64,000 bases of DNA from Bradyrhizobium symbiodeficiens. GTDB lineage: Bacteria > Pseudomonadota > Alphaproteobacteria > Rhizobiales > Xanthobacteraceae. The stretch lies in assembly GCF_002266465.3 (NCBI RefSeq), contig NZ_CP029427.2, positions 5,272,501 to 5,336,500 on the forward strand, given 5' to 3'. Under the pieces are notes generated by a model. It saw nothing but the letters and a program-made list of their open reading frames with translations, did not search any database and was not told the origin of the DNA. Position numbers and translations under genes: made by a program. Positions 43,884 to 51,065 of this stretch are shown one piece after another; position 1 is the first letter of the stretch; each line of letters begins with the position of its first letter.

Positions 43884-44702
43884 ATGACCAGATGGACACG
43901 CCGCCTGCCCTTGATCGCCGCACTGCTCGGCATCGCCTTCGCCCTGCCGGCGCAGGCTGAAGAGGCTGACGATCCATGGCCGGGCCTGGTGCAGGACATC
44001 TTCAACAACCGTGCGATGAATGACGGCAGCGCCGTGATCGGCATCGAGATGCCGTATCGCGCAGAGGACGCGGCGATCGTGCCGGTGACCCTGCGCAGCA
44101 AGCTCTCGCCCGCGGATGGCCGCCGTATCCGTTCGATCACGCTCGTGATCGACCGCAACCCGGCGCCGATGGCGGCGAAGTTCGAGCTCGGCGCCGATGC
44201 CAATGTCACGGAGATCTCGACGCGCGTGCGTGTCAACAATTACACCGATGTGCACGCGGTGGCCGAGCTCAGCGACGGCCAGCTCTATGTCTCGAAAGTT
44301 TATGTCAAGGCCTCGGGTGGCTGCTCGGCGCCGGCAGGAAAGAACGCCGAGGAGGCGCAAAGCCGGCTCGGCAAGATGCGCTACAGGCAATTCGCGCGCG
44401 AGGAAGCGCAGGCGAGCCGCATCCGCGAAGCCCAGATCATGATCGGCCATCCCAACAATTCCGGCCTGCAGATGGACCAGGTCACCCAGCTCTACATTCC
44501 CGCCTTCTTCGTCAACCAGCTGAAGCTGACGCAGGACGACAGCCTCGTGCTGTCGATGGAAGGCGGCATCTCGATCTCGGAAGATCCCAATCTGCGCTTC
44601 ACCTACGTATCCAACGGCGCCAAGCGTTTCCGCGCGGAAGCCAAGGATACGGATGGGCATGTGTTCCGCAATGAGTGGGATGTGGAGAAGCCGGGGACGT
44701 AG
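43884..44702 (+). CDS. Quinoprotein-associated SoxYZ-like carrier protein
   Basis: This 272-residue periplasmic protein fuses SoxY-like and SoxZ-like domains. The SoxY half carries the carrier cysteine in VKASGGCSAPAGKN (near residue 150), which corresponds to the swinging-arm Cys of SoxY but is here internal rather than C-terminal. The SoxZ-like half begins about EAQIMIGHPNNSGLQMD. Signal peptide RRLPLIAALLGIAFALPAQA. ATG 43884 gives the best spacing to CGGAGG; ATGs at 43875 and 43878 lie too close. It is one gene after the metallohydrolase, and together they form a sulfur-carrier-like relay next to PQQ enzymes. Confidence 0.87.
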   Translation: MTRWTRRLPLIAALLGIAFALPAQAEEADDPWPGLVQDIFNNRAMNDGSAVIGIEMPYRAEDAAIVPVTLRSKLSPADGRRIRSITLVIDRNPAPMAAKFELGADANVTEISTRVRVNNYTDVHAVAELSDGQLYVSKVYVKASGGCSAPAGKNAEEAQSRLGKMRYRQFAREEAQASRIREAQIMIGHPNNSGLQMDQVTQLYIPAFFVNQLKLTQDDSLVLSMEGGISISEDPNLRFTYVSNGAKRFRAEAKDTDGHVFRNEWDVEKPGT

Positions 44703-44719
44703 ACTCGCGCGACTTGCGT

Positions 44720-44862
44720 TGAATCCCTCTCCCCCTTGTGGGAGAGGGTGGATCGCCGCGATAGCGGTGAGACGGGTGAGGGGTTTTCCTCAGATGAGTG
44801 CGCGGTGAGATACCCTCATCCGGCGCTTCGCGCCACCTTCTCCCACAGGGGAGAAGGAAGAA
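44720..44862. repeat. Bradyrhizobium-type palindromic repeat
   Basis: CCCTCTCCCCCTTGTGGGAGAGGG at the left and CACCTTCTCCCACAGGGGAGAAGG at the right form nested hairpins between two converging genes, with ACCCTCATCCGGCGC in between. It probably also serves as a terminator. Confidence 0.7.
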
Positions 44863-44866
44863 AGCG

Positions 44867-45226
44867 CTAAAAACACCTCACCTCGGCTTCCGCTTGCGCG
44901 CGGCGCAGATCATTCACGGCCGTATTCGCCTGCTCCGAGGTGCGGAACTGGACGCCGAGATTGCCGCGGACCTGGGACATGCTGAGCGCGGTCTCCGCGG
45001 TCACATAGCGCTCATAGGGCATGATCGAGGCCACCACGTCGATCGAGCAGGAACATTGCTCGATCGACTGCCGGCTCTCGCCATTCGCCTTCATGCAGCC
45101 ATAGACGTACTCCGCGCGCGCCGACGTCGGGTAATCATTGGCCTCCTCGGCCCGCGCCACGCACGCGGTCGCCGCCAGCACCGTCAATGCGGCGACAATC
45201 GGTCGTAGCTGTCCGGCCAGTTTCAT
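44867..45226 (-). CDS. Small secreted cysteine-containing protein
   Basis: This 119-residue periplasmic protein has a signal peptide (PIVAALTVLAATACVARA) and a mature part with four cysteines (YGCMKANGES, IEQCSCSIDV and the C-terminal VRCF), so disulfides are likely. GGGAGGATGCGC stands before ATG 45226. The sequence EYVYGCMKANGESRQSIEQC looks like a small conserved family found near PQQ and methylotrophy genes, but I cannot name it. It converges with the SoxYZ-like gene and is divergent from the ABC transporter set. Confidence 0.7.
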   Translation of the reverse strand: MKLAGQLRPIVAALTVLAATACVARAEEANDYPTSARAEYVYGCMKANGESRQSIEQCSCSIDVVASIMPYERYVTAETALSMSQVRGNLGVQFRTSEQANTAVNDLRRAQAEAEVRCF

Positions 45227-45262
45227 GCGCATCCTCCCGCGGGTTGCGAGCAAAGCTATGCT

Positions 45263-46312
45263 ATGCGTATTGTCCTGAAAAGCACTCTGTCAGAGGAAAC
45301 GGCTCACAAGGTGATGAGAGCACTTGGCGTGATAAGGGCACAAGGTCGGACATTGGCGCTCGCGACGATGCTGATGCTGACACTGGTCGCACCCGGCCGC
45401 GCCGCGGATACGATCCGCCTTGCGGTGCAGAAGACCGGAACATTCTCCTGGGAGCTGGCCGCGATCCGCGCCAACGGTCTCGACAAGGAGGCGGGCCTCT
45501 CGCTGGATGTCACCGAGCTCGCGAGCACCGAGGCCGGCAAGATCGCGCTGCGCGCCGGCAGCGCCGACATCATCCTGTCGGACTGGCTGTGGGTATCGCG
45601 CGAGCGGGCGCTCGGCGCCAAGCTCACCTTCTATCCCTATTCCAGCGCGCTCGGCGCGGTGATGGTACCCGCATCCTCGCCGATCAAGACGCTCGCCGAC
45701 CTCAAGGGGCGCAAGCTCGCGATCGCCGGTGGCGCAATCGACAAGAGCTGGCTGCTGCTCCAGGCGAGCATGAAGCAGGACGGCATCGACCTGAAGTCGG
45801 AGGCGACCATCGTCTATGGCGCCCCGCCCCTGATCGCCGCCAAAGCGCTCGACGGCGAGATGGATGCAAGCCTCAATTTCTGGAATTTCTGTGCCCAGCT
45901 CGAGGCCAAGGGTTTTCGCCGCCTCGCCGGCATCGAGGACATTCTGCCGAAGCTCGGCGCCAAAGGCGCGGTCTCCGCGGTCGGCTACGTCTTCGACGAG
46001 AGCTGGGCGGCGAGCCACAAGGACGCGGTGGCGCGCTTCATCGCGATGACCCGCAAGGCCAAAGAGCTACTGGTGACCTCCGATGCAGCCTGGGACAAGA
46101 TCGCGCCGTTGACCGGCACGAGCGATGCCACCCTGCTCAAGACCTATCGCGACCGCTATCGAGACGGCATTCCACGCCGGAGCATCGACGACGAGGAGAA
46201 AGATGCGCGCGTGCTCTACCGCGTGCTGGCCGAGACCGGCGGCCGTGACCTCGTCGGCCCCGCGGCCGAGCTCGATCCCGGCACTTTCTATCACGCAGTC
46301 CCCGGAGATTGA
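45263..46312 (+). CDS. NitT/TauT-like ABC transporter binding protein
   Basis: This 349-residue periplasmic protein is of the NMT1/SsuA-like family. The mature fold begins about DTIRLAVQKTGTFSWELAAI and includes LASTEAGKIALRAGSADIIL and FRRLAGIEDILPKLGAK. The start is uncertain: ATG 45263 is used here, but ATG 45314 would give a neater signal peptide (ALATMLMLTLVAPGRA). It is followed directly by permease and ATPase genes. Because the set is embedded in the PQQ locus, the cargo may be a PQQ-, lanthanide- or alcohol-related compound; sulfonates, nitrate and thiamine precursors are typical for the family. The substrate is unknown. Confidence 0.82.
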   Translation: MRIVLKSTLSEETAHKVMRALGVIRAQGRTLALATMLMLTLVAPGRAADTIRLAVQKTGTFSWELAAIRANGLDKEAGLSLDVTELASTEAGKIALRAGSADIILSDWLWVSRERALGAKLTFYPYSSALGAVMVPASSPIKTLADLKGRKLAIAGGAIDKSWLLLQASMKQDGIDLKSEATIVYGAPPLIAAKALDGEMDASLNFWNFCAQLEAKGFRRLAGIEDILPKLGAKGAVSAVGYVFDESWAASHKDAVARFIAMTRKAKELLVTSDAAWDKIAPLTGTSDATLLKTYRDRYRDGIPRRSIDDEEKDARVLYRVLAETGGRDLVGPAAELDPGTFYHAVPGD

Positions 46313-46313
46313 G

Positions 46314-47051
46314 GTGCTGCGTCTTCTGTCGTTCGCCCTGTTTCTCGTGATCTGGTGGATTGCCGCGCTGTTCGTCGGCGGCGCGAAGCTGCCCTCACCG
46401 CCGGCCGTGCTCGAGGTCATGATCGCGGAGGCCTCATCGGGCGCGCTGTTCCTGCATCTTGGCGCCACGCTGGCGCGCGTGATCCTCGCCTTCGTGCTGG
46501 CGATGTCGCTCGGCAGCGCCATCGGCTATCTGATGGGACGGGTCAGGCTCGCGGACAAGCTCGGCGATCCCTGGCTGATCCTGCTGCTCAATCTGCCGGC
46601 GCTGGTCGTGATCGTGCTGGCCTATATCTGGGCTGGTCTCACCGAGGCCGCCGCGATCGCCGCGATCGCCATCAACAAGCTGCCGACCGCGGTCGTCACC
46701 TTGCGCGAGGGTACCCGCGCGCTCGACCGCTCGCTGGACGAGATGGCGAGCGTGTTCGCGATGCCGCGCTGGCGCGCGTTCCGCCATGTCGTGCTGCCGC
46801 AGCTTGCGCCCTATATCGCGGCCTCCGCCCGCTCCGGACTGTCGCTGGTGTGGAAGATCGTCCTGGTCGCCGAGCTGCTGGGACGGCCGAACGGCGTCGG
46901 CTTCGAGATCGGCGTCGCCTTCCAGCTGTTCGACACGCCGCGGCTGCTGGCCTATTCGCTGACATTCGCCGCGGTCGTGTTCGTGATCGAAACCTTGCTG
47001 GTGCAGCCGTTCGAAGCCCGGGCAACACGGTGGCGGCCCCGTGCGGCTTGA
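46314..47051 (+). CDS. NitT/TauT-like ABC transporter permease
   Basis: This 245-residue inner-membrane permease has about six helices and the BPD_transp_1 EAA-type loop (SLDEMASVFAMPRWRAFRHV, about residues 138-157). The GTG at 46314 starts one base after the binding-protein stop and is preceded by GGAG; longer frames continue upstream but overlap the binding protein completely. It overlaps the ATPase by 11 bases. The three genes form a tightly packed importer unit. Confidence 0.85.
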   Translation: MLRLLSFALFLVIWWIAALFVGGAKLPSPPAVLEVMIAEASSGALFLHLGATLARVILAFVLAMSLGSAIGYLMGRVRLADKLGDPWLILLLNLPALVVIVLAYIWAGLTEAAAIAAIAINKLPTAVVTLREGTRALDRSLDEMASVFAMPRWRAFRHVVLPQLAPYIAASARSGLSLVWKIVLVAELLGRPNGVGFEIGVAFQLFDTPRLLAYSLTFAAVVFVIETLLVQPFEARATRWRPRAA

Positions 47052-47751
47052 GGTCGAGATCACAGGCAAGACGTTCAGGAGTGTCGCGGGCGGGACCCAC
47101 GAGGTGCTCGCCCCGCTCAAATTCGCGCTTCAATCCGGCGAGGTCGGCGTGCTGATCGGTCCGTCCGGCTGCGGCAAGAGCACGATGCTGCGCATCATCC
47201 TCGGGCTCGACGCAGATTTCAGGGGCCATGTCGCGCGTCCGCCGCAAGCGCGGATCGGCATGGTGTTCCAGGAGCCGCGGCTGTTGCCGTGGCGTTCGGT
47301 CGAGCAGAATGTGCGGCTGGCTGCGCCCGACGTGACCGATGCCAAGCTGTCCGAGCTGTTCAGGATTCTGGAGCTGGACGCGCATCGCAGCCACTTTCCC
47401 GGCGAGTTGTCGCTCGGCCTTGCCCGGCGCGTCGCGCTCGCCCGCGCTTTCGCAGTCGAGCCCGATCTGCTGGTGCTCGACGAGCCCCTCGCTTCGCTCG
47501 ACGACGCGCTCGCCGGCCGTTTGCGCGACGAGATCGCGGCGCTGGTGGCGAGCCGTCCGGTGATGACGCTGCTCGTCACCCACAGTCTCGATGACGCAGT
47601 TCGGCTCGGCGACCGCCTGTTCTTCTTGTCGCCGCGTCCCGCGCATATCGTGCAGGAAGTCCCGATCACCATCCCGCGCGCGATGCGCAGCGAAGCTGCG
47701 CTCAGTGGGATCAGGGCCGAGCTCGCGGCCTTGCAGCTTGAATCGAAATGA
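47041..47751 (+). CDS. NitT/TauT-like ABC transporter ATPase
   Basis: This 236-residue ATPase has Walker A GPSGCGKSTM (about residues 40-49), Q-loop MVFQEPRLLPW, a slightly degenerate signature (ELSLGLARRVALARAF, with LSLGL for LSGGQ) and Walker B LLVLDEPLASLD. The H-loop is VTHSLDDAV. It starts with GTG inside the permease gene. The altered signature motif is worth noting but also occurs in working transporters. It energises the import of the same unknown ligand as its two neighbours. Confidence 0.87.
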   Translation: MRLEVEITGKTFRSVAGGTHEVLAPLKFALQSGEVGVLIGPSGCGKSTMLRIILGLDADFRGHVARPPQARIGMVFQEPRLLPWRSVEQNVRLAAPDVTDAKLSELFRILELDAHRSHFPGELSLGLARRVALARAFAVEPDLLVLDEPLASLDDALAGRLRDEIAALVASRPVMTLLVTHSLDDAVRLGDRLFFLSPRPAHIVQEVPITIPRAMRSEAALSGIRAELAALQLESK

Positions 47752-47795
47752 AAACTCGTGGTCAACTGGACCAATGTGTCGAGGGAGGTTCACCA

Positions 47796-48149
47796 ATGCG
47801 GCGTACGCTGATTGCGATCGGCATCCTCTTGGTTGCGGTGCCGGGCGCGGCGCTGGCGCAGACCAAGGGCAAGGGCATAAGGCTCTGGAACCTGACGAGC
47901 GAGACGATCTCCGGCTTCCAGCTCTCACCCGCCGGCAAGACCGAGTGGGGCCCGAACCAGTGCTTGAACGACAAGGACAAGGAGGTCGACCACGACGAGC
48001 GGCTGCGCATCACCGGCGTCGAGCCGGGCCGTTACGATGCCAAGGTGGGCTATCCCAATGCGCGGCAGTGCGTCGTTCGCGACATCGAGATCAGGGCAGA
48101 TGCGGTGTTCTCGATCGCCGACAAGGATCTGAAGGACTGCAGCAAATAG
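47796..48149 (+). CDS. Small secreted protein following ABC importer
   Basis: This 117-residue periplasmic protein has a signal peptide (RRTLIAIGILLVAVPGAALA) and a beta-rich mature part, IRLWNLTSETISGFQLSP, with cysteines in NQCLND, RQCVVRD and KDCSK. The site GAGGGAGG precedes ATG 47796. The pattern of a loosely Trp/Asn-rich start and C-terminal basic end is seen in small uncharacterised Bradyrhizobium proteins. It is 44 bases after the ATPase and may be in the same unit. Confidence 0.65.
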   Translation: MRRTLIAIGILLVAVPGAALAQTKGKGIRLWNLTSETISGFQLSPAGKTEWGPNQCLNDKDKEVDHDERLRITGVEPGRYDAKVGYPNARQCVVRDIEIRADAVFSIADKDLKDCSK

Positions 48150-48158
48150 CGAGACGTC

Positions 48159-48368
48159 TTACGCCCTGTCGTTCGGGTGCGGATATTCGCAGCGCCACCG
48201 CACCGCCTGCCACTTCGGATGATCGCCGACCCATTGCGCGATATAGGGGGGCGCGGCCATCACGCATTGGCGGGGCGACCCCGCATAGTTGAAGATCAGG
48301 TGTTGCTCTTCGCAGGTCGCAGGCGAGAGCACCGCACACACGGTCACCACCAGGTCGATCGGGTTCAT
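48159..48368 (-). CDS. Small conserved hypothetical protein, Cys-containing
   Basis: This 69-residue protein, MNPIDLVVTVCAVLSPATCE to RWRCEYPHPNDRA, has four cysteines, two of them in SPATCEEQH and SPRQCVMA, and a short hydrophobic start that could be an export signal. The sequence type (CEEQHLIF, QCVMAAPPYIAQW) is familiar from rhizobial genomes, where similar small proteins are annotated without function. It converges with the 47796 gene, with 9 bases between the stops. Confidence 0.65.
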   Translation of the reverse strand: MNPIDLVVTVCAVLSPATCEEQHLIFNYAGSPRQCVMAAPPYIAQWVGDHPKWQAVRWRCEYPHPNDRA

Positions 48369-48465
48369 GCCGAGATCCTCTCACGGGAACAAATGGAGGT
48401 TAGCACAAGAAACTACGTCCCATGGAGAGGGAAGTTTCAATCCGGAGTGAGGAACAGAGCCACCT

Positions 48466-49335
48466 CTAGAAGTTAATGCCAAACACCATACGGGCCTGGT
48501 GGCGCTCGAAATTGACGAGGTCGAGATTGCCGCCCGATCGGGCCGGGCGACCCCAGGCTTGCATGCTCCAGCTCAGGGTCAGTCGCGAGCGCTCGGAGAG
48601 CTGGAAATAGGCGGTCGGGCCGACGAACAGGGCCTGGCCGGAAAACTCGCCGAGGCCGATGCCTTCATATTGCCGGAAGTAGCGCAGCTCGCCGCCGAGC
48701 AGTACGTTGGGCCGCACGCGCACCAGGCCGGCAAAGGCCGCACCGATCGTCGAACTCTTCTCGGACTGCCCCGTCACCTCGAAGCGCGCCCATTCCGGCT
48801 GATAGATCAGGTTGAGCGCGCCGATGGCGAAGTTCGGGATGAGCTCGCGGTCGAACGCCACGGTGAAATCGGTGCCGTACATCCGCCCTTTCGCGCCGCT
48901 GGTCTCGTCGATGCGGTCGCCATGGAGGTCGGCGGCGACGGTGAGGCCGAACGGGGCGCGCTCGCGGTCGAGCAGGCGATAACGCAGGTCGAGCGAGGCG
49001 CCCTGGAAGTTGAGCTGGCGGCGGTCGTCGATATCAGGCACGCCGGTGATGTCGTGCAGCGAGGCGATGCCGCCGAGCTCGATGCGGAAGTTCGGCAGCG
49101 GTACGATCTCGATCTCGACCTCCTTCTCCAGAGCGCGATAGGTCCCGGCGCCCTTGCCGAATCGCCCCGTCGTCTGGCTCTGGAATTCGCGCTCGCCGGG
49201 ATTGCCGACATCGCTACCGATCATGAAGCCGAAAATGTGCTCGGTATCGAAGCCCTCCTCGGCGTGCCCATGCGTCGGTCTCAACGCGACCGCGCAGGCC
49301 ATCACCATCAGACATCTGCGAGTCCTGCCGCGCAT
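48466..49335 (-). CDS. Outer-membrane beta-barrel protein (phenol MetA-type channel family, tentative)
   Basis: This 289-residue protein has a signal peptide (CLMVMACAVALRPTHGHA) and many alternating amphipathic strands. It ends in RMVFGINF with a terminal Phe, as barrel proteins do. Segments such as RIELGGIASLHDITG, LRYRLLDRERAPFGLTVAAD and LFVGPTAYFQLSERSRLTL recall the putative outer-membrane channels of the MetA-pathway-of-phenol-degradation family. It lies downstream of pqqA on the same strand (235 bases), so it may supply substrate or metal entry for the PQQ system. The ligand is not evident. Confidence 0.7.
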   Translation of the reverse strand: MRGRTRRCLMVMACAVALRPTHGHAEEGFDTEHIFGFMIGSDVGNPGEREFQSQTTGRFGKGAGTYRALEKEVEIEIVPLPNFRIELGGIASLHDITGVPDIDDRRQLNFQGASLDLRYRLLDRERAPFGLTVAADLHGDRIDETSGAKGRMYGTDFTVAFDRELIPNFAIGALNLIYQPEWARFEVTGQSEKSSTIGAAFAGLVRVRPNVLLGGELRYFRQYEGIGLGEFSGQALFVGPTAYFQLSERSRLTLSWSMQAWGRPARSGGNLDLVNFERHQARMVFGINF

Positions 49336-49569
49336 CCCCTGTCCCGATAGCGCACGCCGCTTTGATGCGCCAGCAGCGCCGACCGGGCATCAGCGTAACA
49401 CACTGCCGCAAGAGCGAGGTCGAGATTTTGATGGAAGATGATTGAAGCCCGCGCAGGCGTCTCATCGTGTCGACGGCGAAGCACAGGGCACAACGATGCC
49501 CGGCTCGAGATCCGACACTGCCACGGCTTCGACGGCGTTCACCGTCGAGGCCGCGGCAGGTCGTCAGTC

Positions 49570-49650
49570 TTACTTGCGCGCAGCGCAGGCGTACATGTTG
49601 ATTTCCATGCCGACCGGCACTTCCACGATCTTCGGAGCTTTCCAAGCCAT
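49570..49650 (-). CDS. pqqA: PQQ precursor peptide PqqA (stand-alone)
   Basis: This 26-residue peptide is the substrate from which PQQ is made. The core VPVGMEINMYACA contains the Glu16 and Tyr20 that PqqE cross-links. The N-terminal MAWKAPKIVE is typical of Bradyrhizobium PqqA. A GGGGAGA site lies about 8 bases before the ATG. None of pqqB, C, D or E is next to it: the following gene on the strand is an outer-membrane barrel protein. So it is a separated or extra copy. It is short enough to be missed by standard gene calling. Confidence 0.93.
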   Translation of the reverse strand: MAWKAPKIVEVPVGMEINMYACAARK

Positions 49651-49774
49651 TCGGGGTCTCCCCAAGGTATTGAGCGCGACATCGCGCGGCGCAAAAACCT
49701 AGGGCTGCCTCAGGTGCAGTTCAAGCCTCGATTCGGCTGCCAAGCGCGTCCGTGTCGATTCTTCGTGGCTGCAT

Positions 49775-49811
49775 TTCTCTCTCGGACAAAACCAGTTCTC
49801 TCTTGGTCAAA
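49775..49811. promoter_or_regulatory. Two direct repeats upstream of pqqA, also found at xoxF
   Basis: TTCTCTCTCGGACAAA at 49775 and TTCTCTCTTGGTCAAA at 49796 are spaced exactly 21 bases, two helical turns, and lie 125-176 bases upstream of the pqqA start. Nearly the same sequence, TTCTCTCTTGGGCAAG, occurs 215-230 bases before xoxF at 62795. This suggests a common regulator. Confidence 0.5.
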
Positions 49812-49880
49812 CACGCCCTGCAAGACACTGGCTTGTGCGATGCACCGCGCGCCGAATCGACACCAAACGTACCCGCGCTG

Positions 49881-50210
49881 TCAGCAACCTTTGTCGGCCG
49901 CTGTGGCGTTCGGCTTGGCCCCGTCGGCCCGCTGAGCCGCCGTCGGCTGGCTCTGCATCTGCCGCTGTGCATCCTCGGACGACGCCGGAGTTTCACCGCT
50001 TGCACGATTCATCGTGCTGGTCGGCGGATGCTGGCTGGTGTCGCTCGCTGAGCTGGACGCGTGCGATTGCGCCGAGCCTACGGTGACCGGACCAGAACCG
50101 GCATCCTTGTCAGTGCTGGCGCTCCCTGTGTTGCAAGGGCCGGCGACGGCGACGCCGGCGCTTAACGTCAAGATCGCGCAGGCGGCTAGAACGGAACGTT
50201 TCGTGTTCAT
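49881..50210 (-). CDS. Secreted Ser/Thr/Ala-rich small protein
   Basis: This 109-residue protein has a signal peptide (RSVLAACAILTLSAGVAVAG) and the mature start GPCNTGSASTDKDAGSGP. A low-complexity Ser/Thr/Ala/Gln part follows, and it ends with Cys (ATAADKGC). The two cysteines, near the ends, could bridge. ATG 50210 stands at good distance from GAGGAG; another ATG at 50216 is too close. Similar GPCNTG proteins occur in Bradyrhizobium, with unknown role. It is located between pqqA and the lanmodulin gene on the same strand. Confidence 0.65.
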   Translation of the reverse strand: MNTKRSVLAACAILTLSAGVAVAGPCNTGSASTDKDAGSGPVTVGSAQSHASSSASDTSQHPPTSTMNRASGETPASSEDAQRQMQSQPTAAQRADGAKPNATAADKGC

Positions 50211-50345
50211 CTGCATCTCCTCTTGTCCTGCCGCGCTGCCCCGACGCCGGGCAGGACATCGCGAAGAGAACAGGCCGAGCTGCCCGATGTTCCGAGTGTC
50301 GGAGCGGAAATGCTCGCAAACACCGCCGCGCCACGCCTGTTCCGC

Positions 50346-50738
50346 TCACCGCAACAATCGCACCAGGCTCCGGCCGGCACGCGAGCTCAGCTCCTTCGCA
50401 TCCAGCGTTCCGTCCTTGTCGGGATTGGCTGCGTTGAAGCGCTGCTCGACCACGGACAGATATTCGTCGAGCGTCAGCGTCCCGTCGCGGTCTGGATCGG
50501 CGGCCGCGAGCTCTTTCGCCGACAACCGCCCGCGCAATTCGCGCGCGTCGAGCGTGCCGTCATGATCGGGATCGAGCTTTGCGAAGGTCGCGGCGGCCGC
50601 CTTCTTCACCTCGGCAAGATCGAGCGTGCCGTCATTGTCGGTGTCGAACAACTTGACCGCGTTGCCGGAGGCCGACCATGCCGGACCGGACAACAATGCA
50701 ATGGTGAGCGCAAGCGCAACTGAGCGACGCGAAATCAT
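50346..50738 (-). CDS. lanM: Lanmodulin homologue (periplasmic lanthanide-binding EF-hand protein)
   Basis: This 130-residue periplasmic protein has a signal peptide (SVALALTIALLSGPAWSA) and four EF-hands. The loops are DTDNDGTLDLAE, DPDHDGTLDARE, DPDRDGTLTLDE and NPDKDGTLDAKE. Proline at loop position 2 in three of four hands, the short spacing between hands, and the segments FAKLDPDHDGTLDARELRGR and EYLSVVEQRFNAANPD closely match lanmodulin of Methylorubrum extorquens, which binds lanthanides with picomolar affinity. Hand 3 has Thr rather than Asp at position 9, and hand 4 begins with Asn. GGGAGG precedes ATG 50738. Neighbours are pqqA and a predicted lanthanide alcohol dehydrogenase. Confidence 0.88.
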   Translation of the reverse strand: MISRRSVALALTIALLSGPAWSASGNAVKLFDTDNDGTLDLAEVKKAAAATFAKLDPDHDGTLDARELRGRLSAKELAAADPDRDGTLTLDEYLSVVEQRFNAANPDKDGTLDAKELSSRAGRSLVRLLR

Positions 50739-51065
50739 CAAGACCTCCCAGATGAAGCGCCCGGTTTGGGCGCGATACACAACATAAATCCGCAAGCGGC
50801 CCCCGGTTCAAGCCCGGAATTGCAACTTGCGCGCGCGACAACCCGGGAAGCCTGGCACGACCGCCGACCGGATTGCTTCGCGTCGCGGAATTTTTGCAGC
50901 GTCTCCACGCAAGTTGGACTGCACTGCCGTCAGGTTTCCGTAAGGTGACCGGCACTTGCGTTCAACGATCGACACGACTCTTACGACTTTCGTGTTGACG
51001 CGTTTTGGTTTCCGACGGAGTGTTGCTCCCGCAGCGTCAAAAGGCGCGCATATTGGGAGGAACGG
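50739..51065. other. Divergent promoter region between lanM and the alcohol dehydrogenase operon
   Basis: This spacer must contain the promoters of both units. TTGACGC at 50995 and GCGTCAA at 51034 form a widely spaced seven-base inverted repeat near the dehydrogenase gene. I see no RNA gene and no exact copy of the pqqA/xoxF motif. Confidence 0.4.

Noticed and set aside
49214..49645. 143-residue minus-strand frame overlapping pqqA
   Set aside because: It has Arg/Cys-rich random composition and overlaps both pqqA and the barrel protein gene in other frames; pqqA has clear conserved residues.
50346..50738. Calmodulin-like or generic calcium EF-hand protein
   Set aside because: Pro at loop position 2, uniform short linkers and the locus fit lanmodulin better. 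Calcium binding cannot be excluded by sequence alone.
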